DNA from: CAYYFX01 sp964471155
GTDB lineage: Bacteria; ARS69
Direction: 5' to 3'
NCBI GenBank assembly: GCA_964471155.1
Contig: CAYYFX010000003.1
Location: 1 to 64,000, forward strand
Length of the DNA stretch: 64,000 nt
Shown one piece after another: positions 32,233 through 39,536 of this stretch. The notes under the pieces are model-generated. The model saw only the letters and a list, made by a program, of their open reading frames with translations, was not told the origin of the DNA and did no database searches. The position numbers and the translations under genes were made by a program. Numbering within the stretch: position 1 is the first letter of the stretch; every line of letters begins with the position of its first letter.

Positions 32233-33576
32233 ATGCACACGAACGGGAAGCCCGGCCGCGGCCGGCGGCGGGTCGCCTTGGCGTACAGCGGCGGGCTGGA
32301 CACGTCCGTGATCCTGGTCTGGCTCGTGGAGCAGGGCTTCGACGTCCTGGCCTACGTGGCCAACGTCGGACAGCGGGAGGACCTGGACGAAGCGGCCCGC
32401 AAGGCCCGGGCGCTCGGCGCGGCCGAGGTCCGCGTGGAGGACCTGCGCGAGGAGTTCGTGTCCGACTACGTGCTCCCGGTGATCTCCGCGAACGCGGTGT
32501 ACGAGGGCCGCTACCTCCTCGGCACGGCCGTGGCACGCCCGCTCATCGCGAAGGGGCAGGTGGCGTTCGCGCGCCGCTCCGGCGCGGACGCCGTCGCGCA
32601 CGGGGCCACCGGCAAGGGCAACGACCAGGTCCGCTTCGAGCTGGCGTACGCCGCGCTCGCGCCGGACCTGGAGGTGATCGCGCCGTGGAAGGACCCGCGC
32701 TTCCTCGCGGCGTTCCGCGGGCGCTCGGACATGCTGCGGTACGCCGAGGCGAACGGCATCCCCGTGAAGTCGTCGCGGGCCAAGCCGTACAGCGAGGACG
32801 ACAACCTCCTGCACATCAGCCACGAGGCCGGGATCCTCGAGCAGCCGGACCGCGTGCCGCCCGCGGAGGTGTGGTCGCGCACGGTGGCGCCGGAGCACGC
32901 ACCGGACGAGCCGGTCGTCGTGCGCATCGACTTCGCCGACGGCATCCCGGTGTCGGTCGGCGACCCCGCGCGCGGCGTGCCGGTGACCGGCGCCCTGGAG
33001 CTGTTCCTGCACCTGGACGCGCTCGGCGCGGCGCACGGCATCGGGCGGCTGGACATGGTGGAAAACCGCTTCGTCGGCGTGAAGTCGCGCGGGCTGTACG
33101 AGACGCCGGCGGGCACGATCCTGCTCGCCGCGCACCGCGACCTCGAGGGCGTGGCGATGGACCGCGAGGTGATGCGCGTGCGCGACCTGCTGTCGCTGCG
33201 CGCGGCCGAGCTCGTCTACAACGGCTTCTGGTTCAGCCCGGAGATGGACCTCGTGATGTCCGCCATCCGCAAGAGCCAGGAGGGCGTGGACGGCCACGTC
33301 CTCGTGAAGCTGTACAAGGGCGGGGTGTACCCGCTGGCGCGTTCCGCGCCCGGCTCCCTGTACGACGCGCGCCTGTCCAGCATGGACGAGGACGGCGGCT
33401 TCGACCAGACGCACGCCGAGGGGTTCATCCGCATCCAGGCCATCCGCTTGAAGGCGCACCACGGGAGGCGGTTCCGCAGGGCGGCGGAGCAGGACGAGGC
33501 CGGCGTTCCGTCCGGCGCGCCTCCCGCGTCCGCGCTGCCCGCCACGCCGTCCGCCTCCGCGACGGTGACGTCGTGA
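32233..33576 (+). CDS. argG: Argininosuccinate synthase
   Basis: 447 residues; cytosolic enzyme that joins citrulline and aspartate with ATP, step seven of arginine synthesis. The ATP pyrophosphatase loop is AYSGGLDTSVILVWL (about 18-32). YVANVGQREDLDEA, GATGKGNDQVRFE and SRGLYETPAGTILLAAHRDLEG follow in normal order. The C-terminal ~50 residues (FRRAAEQDEAG onwards) are a low-complexity extension. ATG 32233 follows GGGGAGGGG. It overlaps argH by GTGA, and its divergent neighbour is an ArgP-like regulator. Confidence 0.97.
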   Translation: MHTNGKPGRGRRRVALAYSGGLDTSVILVWLVEQGFDVLAYVANVGQREDLDEAARKARALGAAEVRVEDLREEFVSDYVLPVISANAVYEGRYLLGTAVARPLIAKGQVAFARRSGADAVAHGATGKGNDQVRFELAYAALAPDLEVIAPWKDPRFLAAFRGRSDMLRYAEANGIPVKSSRAKPYSEDDNLLHISHEAGILEQPDRVPPAEVWSRTVAPEHAPDEPVVVRIDFADGIPVSVGDPARGVPVTGALELFLHLDALGAAHGIGRLDMVENRFVGVKSRGLYETPAGTILLAAHRDLEGVAMDREVMRVRDLLSLRAAELVYNGFWFSPEMDLVMSAIRKSQEGVDGHVLVKLYKGGVYPLARSAPGSLYDARLSSMDEDGGFDQTHAEGFIRIQAIRLKAHHGRRFRRAAEQDEAGVPSGAPPASALPATPSASATVTS

Positions 33577-34802
33577 CGCCGCTGTGGCGGCGGGAGGCCG
33601 CGGCCGATCCGTGGCTGGCGCGCTTCCTCGCCGGGGACGACCCCGTGCTGGACCAGCGCCTGGTCGCGCACGACTGCCGGGCGTCGGCCGCGCACGCGCG
33701 GATGCTGCACGGGATCGGCGTGCTCGACGCCGACGAGCTGGCGCGGCTGGAGACGGCGCTGGCCGAGATCGCGGCGCGGGCCGCGCGCGGCGAGTTCCCG
33801 ATCACGCCGGAGGACGAGGACGGGCACACGGCGATCGAGGCGTTCCTCGTGGCGCGCTGCGGCGACGCGGGCCGGCGGATCCACACCGCCCGTTCGCGCA
33901 ACGACCAGGTGCTCACGGCGCTCCGCCTCTGGGAGAAGGAGCAACTGGCGCACGTGCTCGACGCCCTGGACGACCACGTCGAGGCGCTGGAGGACGCCGC
34001 GGATCGCCATCGCGACGTGAGGCTGCCGGGCTACACCCATATGCAACGCGCGATGCCCACCACGGCCGGCGTGTGGCTCGGCAGCTTCGCGGACGCGGCG
34101 CGCGACGATCGCGGCATCGTGGAGCAGGCGCTCCGGCTCGCGGACCAGTGCCCTCTGGGCACCGCCGCCGGCTTCGGCGTGCCGGTGCTGCCGATCGACC
34201 GCGAGCGCGTCGCGCGCGAGCTCGGCTTCGCGCGCGTCCAGGAGAACCCGATGTACGCGCAGCTCAGTCGCGGCCGCGTCGAGGGCTTCGTGCTCACGGC
34301 GTGCGCGCAGGTGACGCACGGGCTGAACCGGCTGGCGTCGGATCTGCTGCTGTTCGGCACGCGCGAGTTCGGCTTCGTGACGCTCCCCGCGGGGCTCTGC
34401 ACCGGAAGCTCGCTCATGCCGCAGAAGCGCAACATGGACGTCCTGGAGCTGATCCGGGCGGCGCATCACGTCGTGTGCGCGGAGGAGGCGAAGGTGCGCG
34501 GCATCACCGCGGGGCTGCCGTCCGGCTACCACCGCGACCTGCAGCTCACGAAGGGACCGCTGTTCGCCGGCGTGGCCGCCGCGCGCGACGCGCTGCGCGC
34601 GATGCGCCTGGTGCTCGACGGGCTCTCGATCGACGCGGCGGCGTGCGCCGCGGCGCTGACGGACGAGGTGTACGCCACGGAGCGCGCGCTGGAGCTCGTG
34701 GCGCGCGGCGTGCCCTTCCGGGACGCGCATCACCGGGTGGCCGCGGCGGAGGCGGCGAAGCGGAGCGGGAAGGAGACGGACGTTGAACACGGCATGGACT
34801 GA
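33573..34802 (+). CDS. argH: Argininosuccinate lyase
   Basis: 409 residues; splits argininosuccinate into arginine and fumarate, the last step of arginine synthesis. Fumarase/aspartase superfamily signatures: EDGHTAIEAFLV, HTARSRNDQVLTALRLW, LPGYTHMQRAMPTT, and the diagnostic GSSLMPQKRNMDVLELIR. The length is somewhat short of the usual 450-460 because of a compact C-terminus. GTG start 33573 overlaps the argG stop. Its end overlaps the start of the aminotransferase by 20 nt, so the three form one operon. Confidence 0.97.
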   Translation: MTPLWRREAAADPWLARFLAGDDPVLDQRLVAHDCRASAAHARMLHGIGVLDADELARLETALAEIAARAARGEFPITPEDEDGHTAIEAFLVARCGDAGRRIHTARSRNDQVLTALRLWEKEQLAHVLDALDDHVEALEDAADRHRDVRLPGYTHMQRAMPTTAGVWLGSFADAARDDRGIVEQALRLADQCPLGTAAGFGVPVLPIDRERVARELGFARVQENPMYAQLSRGRVEGFVLTACAQVTHGLNRLASDLLLFGTREFGFVTLPAGLCTGSSLMPQKRNMDVLELIRAAHHVVCAEEAKVRGITAGLPSGYHRDLQLTKGPLFAGVAAARDALRAMRLVLDGLSIDAAACAAALTDEVYATERALELVARGVPFRDAHHRVAAAEAAKRSGKETDVEHGMD

Positions 34803-36318
34803 CCTCAGGGAGATCCGGCTGCTGGCCGGCGACCGGAGCACCGCGGGGCTGGACGACGACATCCTCGCGCCGTTCCTGGAGACGGACGCGGACCTTCGCG
34901 CCGCCGTCTCCCGTGCGCTCGCGGCCGCCCGGCGCCTCCGCAAGGACGCGCCGGAGCTCGTGGCCGTGCCGGAGGACGCGCTGTGCGCGGAGCTGCAGGA
35001 GGACTACCTGAACTTCTACGGCGACGACGCCCGCAGCCCCTACGTCCCGCTCGCGGCCAAGGGCCCGTGGATCGTCACGCTGCACGGCGCCGTGCTGCAC
35101 GACTCCGGCGGCTACGGGATGCTCGGCATGGGGCATGCGCCGGACGCCGTGCTGGACGTGCTGGACGAGCCGTGGGTCATGGCGAACGTGATGACGCCGA
35201 GCCTCAGCCAGCGCCGCTTCGCGCGGCGATTGCGCCGGGAGATCGGCGCGACGCGCGGCGCGTGCCCGTACGCGAAGTTCCTCTGCCTGAACTCCGGCTC
35301 CGAGTCCGTCACGATGGCCGCGCGCATCACGGACCTGCACGCGCACCGGCAGACCGGGCCGGGCGCTCGGCACGCCGGGAAGCGCGTCCGGTACCTCAGC
35401 CTCGCCGGCAGCTTCCACGGGCGCACGGATCCCGCGGCCCGCGTGTCCGGCGTCACGCTGGACCTGTACCGGCGGACGCTCGCGTCCTTCCGGGACGCGG
35501 ACCGGCTGACGCTGGTGGAACCGAACGACGAGACGGGGCTGGCGGCGGCGTTCGACGCGGCCGAGCGCACCGGCGTCTTCTTCGAGGCGGTGTTCCTGGA
35601 GCCGGTGATGGGCGAGGGCAAGTCCGGCCTCGCGCTCACGCCGTCCTTCTACGAACTCGCGCGCCGGCTCACGCGCCGCCACGGGGCGCTGCTCGTGTGC
35701 GACTCCATCCAGGCGGGCTTCCGCGCCACCGGGTATCTCAGCATCGTGGACTACCCGGGCTTCGGGTCGTGCGACGCGCCGGATCTGGAGACCTTCTCCA
35801 AGGCGCTGAACGGCGGGCAGTACCCGCTGTCGGTGCTGGCGCTGGGGGAGGAGGCGGCGTCGCTGTACGTCACCGGCGTCTACGGCAACACGATGACCAC
35901 GTGCCCGCGCGGGCTGGAGGTGGGGTGCGCGGTGCTGGACTCGGTCACGGACGACGTGCGGGAGAACATCCGCGCGCGCGGGGCGCAGCTGAGGGACGAG
36001 CTGTCCGCCGTGGCCGCGGAGCTGGGCGACGGCGCGCTCGTGGTGCGCGGCACGGGACTCATCGTGTGCCTGGAGCTCGATCCCGCGCGCTTCCCGGTCT
36101 GCGGGCGCGGCGGCGTCGAGGAGCGGCTCCGCCGGTGCGGGATCCACATGATCCACGGCGGGACGAACGGGCTGCGGTTCACCCCGCACTTCGGCGTCAC
36201 CGGGGCCGAGATCCGGCTGATCGCGAGCCGGGTCCGGCGCGTCCTTCTCGAGGGCGCGGGCGCGGGCGCGGGCGCGGCGACGGAGCGCGACGCGACGGCG
36301 GTCGCCGCGAAGGCCTGA
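34783..36318 (+). CDS. Class III PLP-dependent aminotransferase (arginine operon)
   Basis: 511 residues, longer than ArgD or OAT (about 400). An N-terminal ~90-residue extension precedes a class III fold: LNSGSESVTMAARI binds the PLP phosphate, AGSFHGRTDPAARVSG, VFLEPVMGEGKSGL, LLVCDSIQAGFRATGYLS, and the lysine in LETFSKALNGGQYPLS should form the Schiff base. The probable role is ornithine/acetylornithine or a related omega-amine transamination, inferred from argG-argH next to it; an amino-donor specificity cannot be read. Start is TTG 34783, preceded by GGAAGGAG at proper spacing and lying inside the end of argH. The tail is an Ala-Gly repeat (about 36253-36277) of low complexity. Confidence 0.85.
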   Translation: MNTAWTDLREIRLLAGDRSTAGLDDDILAPFLETDADLRAAVSRALAAARRLRKDAPELVAVPEDALCAELQEDYLNFYGDDARSPYVPLAAKGPWIVTLHGAVLHDSGGYGMLGMGHAPDAVLDVLDEPWVMANVMTPSLSQRRFARRLRREIGATRGACPYAKFLCLNSGSESVTMAARITDLHAHRQTGPGARHAGKRVRYLSLAGSFHGRTDPAARVSGVTLDLYRRTLASFRDADRLTLVEPNDETGLAAAFDAAERTGVFFEAVFLEPVMGEGKSGLALTPSFYELARRLTRRHGALLVCDSIQAGFRATGYLSIVDYPGFGSCDAPDLETFSKALNGGQYPLSVLALGEEAASLYVTGVYGNTMTTCPRGLEVGCAVLDSVTDDVRENIRARGAQLRDELSAVAAELGDGALVVRGTGLIVCLELDPARFPVCGRGGVEERLRRCGIHMIHGGTNGLRFTPHFGVTGAEIRLIASRVRRVLLEGAGAGAGAATERDATAVAAKA

Positions 36319-36329
36319 GCGGACGCGAC

Positions 36330-36357
36330 GGCCCGTCCGGAGGATCCCGGACGGGCC
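36330..36357. terminator. Terminator between convergent genes
   Basis: GGCCCGTCCGG (36330-36340) and CCGGACGGGCC (36347-36357) form an 11-bp stem with a 6-nt loop between the aminotransferase stop and the stop of the lipoprotein gene. No U-run on either side, so it may work in both directions. Confidence 0.65.
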
Positions 36358-36384
36358 GCGCGCGCCGGCGGGCGGAAGAACGGG

Positions 36385-37349
36385 CTAGGCCGCCGGGCAC
36401 TCCGTGTCGTTCTGCCGCGAGTCCCAGCACGCCGGCTCCCCGCCGTTGTAGTCCGGGGCGCGGAGCGAGCCCGTGCCGTCGGCCTCGTTCCAGCGCACGT
36501 ACCAGCTCCCGTCGCCCGCCGAGACGTCCGTCCACGTGAACGACTTCCGCGAGCCGTCCTCGCGGAACTCGAGCGAGTTGCCCGGGTGGTCCAACTCGTC
36601 CAGGAAGCGAAGGTACTCGCCGTCCGCGTCCTGGCCCCACTGCAGCGACGCCACGACCGGCTTTCCCGCGCGCTCGAAGTCGTGGAACTGCAGGTCGCCC
36701 GCGTCGCCGTCGGACCAGGTCTCGCCCGAGAACCAGAGCTCGTTCCCGTACCCGTCGAGCGTGTTCGAGACGCGCATCTCCCACTCCACGCGGTCCGCCG
36801 CGACGAACTTCCCGCGCAGACGGATCTGCGCCTCCTCGCTCCCGTGCACGTACGTGTAGATCCACAGGTACGAGCCGTCGTCCTGCGGGCTCGGCACCGT
36901 GTCGAGCGCCAGCGCGAAGGCCGTGACCGGCGGCACGAGCAGCAGGTGCGTCACCGCGCCGGCGACGGCGACGCGCACGTACGCGTTGAAGAAGTTCGCC
37001 TTCGACGCGCGCTCGATCGCGCTCGGCTCCCGGAAGAAGCCGAAGTCGAACGTCAGCCGCTCCGCCGAAGGGACCGGCGGGACCTCCTCCGGCGCGGGGG
37101 CCGTGACGGGGTTCTCATCGGAGCAGCCGTNNNNNNNNNNNNNNNNNNNNNNNNNNNNNNNNNNNNNNNNNNNNNNNNNNNNNNNNNNNNNNNNNNNNNN
37201 NNNNNNNNNNNNNNNNNNNNNNNNNNNNNNGGCGGGACCTCCTCCGGCGCGGGGGCCGTGACGGGGTTCTCATCGGAGCAGCCGTACACCGCCACGAGCA
37301 CGGCGCCGGCCAGGGCCAGGGACTTCAGGGATCGGTGGCTGCGGAACAT
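36385..37349 (-). CDS. Lipoprotein interrupted by a false assembly gap
   Basis: As assembled, 100 Ns (37131-37230) put the two halves out of frame. The 55 bp before the gap (37076-37130) equal the 55 bp after it (37231-37285), so the contigs overlap. Collapsing the gap and one copy removes 155 nt and gives an intact 269-residue protein. Lipobox VAVYGC near residue 24, a Pro-rich linker (ENPVTAPAPEEVPPVPSAER), a transmembrane-like or hydrophobic strand (VRVAVAGAVTHLLLVPPVTAFALAL), then beta-strands (AQIRLRGKFVAADRVEWEMRVSNT, FREDGSRKSFTWTDVSAGDGSWYVRW). Start ATG 37349 with GCAGGAGG upstream. No family recognised. Confidence 0.75.
37076..37285. other. Scaffold gap of 100 N flanked by an exact 55-bp duplication
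   Basis: Copies at 37076-37130 and 37231-37285 are identical and both end in GAGCAGCCGT. A 55-bp exact overlap is what an assembler working with k=55 leaves when it scaffolds two overlapping contigs without merging them. The gap therefore has negative length and no sequence is missing. Confidence 0.93.
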
Positions 37350-37596
37350 GGTCGCCTCCTGCGAAAGGACTCGTCGGGTGACGGACGGGGGAATTGCAGG
37401 GGACGTGCCGACACGGCTCCGGGGGACGAGCGGACTCCGCAAGCTACGACTCGACAACGACTTGGGGCGGCACTCCGCCGTGCGTCAGGCTCGGCGGGTG
37501 CCGTCGCGAACCCGCACGCCTGTGGTGCTGCTTCACAAGGACGGGCGCTCAAGCCGGAGGACTCGGTAGTCCGATATTACGAATCGGGAGGCCGAC

Positions 37597-38169
37597 GTGT
37601 CCGAACCGGGAACCGCAGGACGCACACCCGAGTCCGCCGCCGGCATGTCCGGGCCGGCCGGCGGCGTGCCCGAATCCGCAGCCGGCAACGGGCCCGAGTC
37701 CGCAGGCGGCAACGGGTCCGAGTCCACAGGCGGCGGCGGGCCCGAGTCCGCAGCCGGCATGCCCGGGCCCGCCGGGCGCGCGGTCCACAAGACCTGCCCC
37801 GGGTGCGGCACACCGTTCACGCTGCAGCAGATCCTCGAGTGCGCCGAAGTCGAGCCGATCGGGATGCAACTCGAGGACGACGATCCCGCCTGGAACTACT
37901 ACTACTTCAACCACCGTTGCCCCTCGTGCGGCTCCACGTTCCTGATCCCCGTGACGGACTTCGCTCCGTGGATCCCGGAGCCCGTTCCCGGGCCGGTGCT
38001 CGCCGGCACCGAGTCCTGCGAGCGGCACTGCACGCGCATCGACGACCTCTCGGCGTGCACCGCGCCCTGCCGGTATGCACCGTTCCGCCGGTTCCTCCTG
38101 CACCTGCGCGACCGGAAGCGGGGACGCGCCGCCGACGAATCCGTGGCGCCCCCGGCCGGCCGGCCGTAA
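37597..38169 (+). CDS. Zinc-ribbon protein with a tandem-repeat N-terminus
   Basis: 190 residues. The first ~62 are a Gly/Ser/Pro/Glu low-complexity repeat (GNGPESAG-GNGSESTG and variants). A conserved domain follows: two CxxC knuckles (TCPGCGTPF and RCPSCGSTF) about 45 residues apart with IEP-like VEPIGMQLEDDDPAWNYYYFNH between them. This is a zinc ribbon found in small conserved bacterial proteins of unknown role. A C-terminal stretch adds more cysteines (TESCERHCTRIDDLSACTAPCRY), possibly a second metal site. GTG 37597 follows GGGAGG. Cytosolic, no signal peptide. Confidence 0.75.
   Translation: MSEPGTAGRTPESAAGMSGPAGGVPESAAGNGPESAGGNGSESTGGGGPESAAGMPGPAGRAVHKTCPGCGTPFTLQQILECAEVEPIGMQLEDDDPAWNYYYFNHRCPSCGSTFLIPVTDFAPWIPEPVPGPVLAGTESCERHCTRIDDLSACTAPCRYAPFRRFLLHLRDRKRGRAADESVAPPAGRP
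37687..37758 (+). repeat. 24-bp tandem repeat, three copies
   Basis: Three in-frame units of 24 bp (37687, 37711, 37735), each close to AACGGGCCCGAGTCCGCAGG plus CGGC, with diverged half-copies on both sides. They encode an 8-residue GN(G/S)PESxG repeat, so copy number may vary between strains without a frameshift. Confidence 0.8.
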
Positions 38170-38217
38170 CGTTCCTCGCGGCGTGCGAAGGAACGGCGCC
38201 CGCTTCCCGGGGATCCC

Positions 38218-38688
38218 ATGGACGTCGGCCTGCGCGAGATCACGATGGAGAACGTGAACGCGGTCCTCGCACTCGCGGTGCGACCGGACCAGGAGCGGTT
38301 CGTCGCCGCGAACGCGGTGTCGCTCGCGCACGCGCATTGCAGCCCGGACGCGTGGTTCCGCGCCGTGTACGCGGACGAGGACCCGGCCGGATTCGTCATG
38401 CTTGCGGACGAGACGCTGCGCCCGGATCCGCCGGCTGCCCCGCAGGTGTGGATCTGGCGCTTCATGGTCGACGCCCGCTTCCAGGGGAGGGGAGTGGGGT
38501 CCCGGGCGCTCGAGCGCGTCGTCGCGCATGTGCGCACGAGACCGCAGGTGTCCACGCTGCTGCTCTCCTACGTTCCCGGGCCGGGTTGCCCGGAGCCGTT
38601 CTACCTCCGGGCGGGGTTCCGGCACACGGGTCGCGAGGAGGGCGGCGAGATCGTCCTGGAGCTCCCGCTCGCGGCGCCGGGACGCTGA
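38218..38688 (+). CDS. GNAT-family N-acetyltransferase, diamine/spermidine-type
   Basis: 156 residues. GNAT fold with LREITMENVNAVLALAVRPDQERFVAANAVSLAHAH at the N-terminus, a pattern of the BltD/PaiA/SpeG-like polyamine acetyltransferases. The CoA-binding loop is FQGRGVGSRALERVVAHV, and EPFYLRAGFRHTGREEGGEIVLEL completes the fold. Acetyl-CoA would acetylate a small amine such as a polyamine; substrate is inferred from the N-terminal pattern only. The stop lies 10 nt before the macro-domain start, so the two are probably co-expressed. Confidence 0.85.
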   Translation: MDVGLREITMENVNAVLALAVRPDQERFVAANAVSLAHAHCSPDAWFRAVYADEDPAGFVMLADETLRPDPPAAPQVWIWRFMVDARFQGRGVGSRALERVVAHVRTRPQVSTLLLSYVPGPGCPEPFYLRAGFRHTGREEGGEIVLELPLAAPGR

Positions 38689-38698
38689 GGCGGGGAGC

Positions 38699-39217
38699 GT
38701 GGCGTCCCGGGAGCGCATGAGCGCGGTGCTCGCGGACATCACGACATTGGACGTGGACGCCATCGTCAACGCCGCGAACGAGTCGTTGCTCGGCGGCGGC
38801 GGGGTGGACGGCGCGATCCACCACGCGGCGGGACCGGAACTGCTGGAGGAGTGCCGGCGGCTCGGCGGGTGCGCTACGGGGGACGCCAGGCGGACGCGCG
38901 GGTACCGCCTCCCGGCGCGCTGGGTGATCCACACCGTGGGCCCGGTCTGGCGGGGCGGCGGGCACGGCGAAGCCGAACTTCTCGCGTCCTGCTATCGACG
39001 CTGCCTCGAGATCGCGGCCGAGGGCTCGCTCGCGTCGGTCGCCTTCCCCGCGATCAGCACCGGGATCTACGGCTACCCGCCGGAGGACGCCGCGGACGTC
39101 GCGGTGGCCACGGTCCGGGACGCCCTCGCGACCCGGTCCCGGCCGGAGCGGCTGATCTTCTGCTGCTTCGCCGAACGGGACCTCTCCCTCTACCGATCCC
39201 GCCTCCGCGTCGCCTGA
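38699..39217 (+). CDS. ymdB: Macro-domain protein, O-acetyl-ADP-ribose deacetylase type
   Basis: 172 residues. Macro domain with ITTLDVDAIVNAANESLLGGGGVDGAIHHAAGPELLEECR (catalytic Asn and Asp of MacroD/YmdB), ARWVIHTVGPVW and VAFPAISTGIYGYPPEDAADVAV. It hydrolyses O-acetyl-ADP-ribose or removes ADP-ribose from proteins. GTG 38699 with GAGG 8 nt upstream gives SRERMSAVLADIT, which fits YmdB's N-terminus; ATG 38717 is the shorter alternative. Pairing with a GNAT gene is suggestive, since both deal with acetyl groups. Confidence 0.9.
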   Translation: MASRERMSAVLADITTLDVDAIVNAANESLLGGGGVDGAIHHAAGPELLEECRRLGGCATGDARRTRGYRLPARWVIHTVGPVWRGGGHGEAELLASCYRRCLEIAAEGSLASVAFPAISTGIYGYPPEDAADVAVATVRDALATRSRPERLIFCCFAERDLSLYRSRLRVA

Positions 39218-39536
39218 CCGTTGTGGTGCGGAGATTGTGCCCGAGCGCACCCAAATGATTGTCCCGCATTGACTTGAGACCCATCCCCGATCCGGCTACC
39301 CGCAACCGGTGACCGGACCGACGCTTGCGCGCGCCAACGCCCCAATCTCCGAACCACCGACGACTGTCCAAGAACAACGTGGACAGAGCCTTGACAACAC
39401 ATGGACAGACGACTAGATTCCCCCTCGTCCCACTGGACCGCCGGGACACAGGCCGGCTCGGCTCTCCCGGACCGGTCTCCGCGAACCCCGGGGATTCCCC
39501 CGACCACGAAGACACCCAACACGGAGGGTGCCGCAC
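39218..39536 (+). other. Intergenic regulatory region
   Basis: 319 nt without a supported gene, less G+C-rich than average. It contains the promoter at 39391-39419 and an inverted repeat TGTCCA/TGGACA (39365-39370 and 39380-39385) with a further TGGACA inside the promoter spacer (39402-39407). The 120-nt leader after the promoter ends with GGAGGG before ATG 39537. Confidence 0.6.
39391..39419 (+). promoter_or_regulatory. Near-consensus sigma-70 promoter
   Basis: TTGACA (39391-39396), a 17-nt spacer and TAGATT (39414-39419): perfect -35, four of six in the -10. It is the best promoter match in the window. TGGACA boxes overlap its spacer and upstream flank and could be an operator. Confidence 0.8.

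Noticed and set aside
36253..36277. GGCGCG repeat at the end of the aminotransferase gene as a regulatory element
   Set aside because: It is in frame and encodes a simple Gly-Ala tail; no sign of function.
37131..37230. 100-bp gap treated as missing sequence, with two separate partial genes
   Set aside because: The flanking 55-bp copies are identical, so the contigs overlap and nothing is missing.
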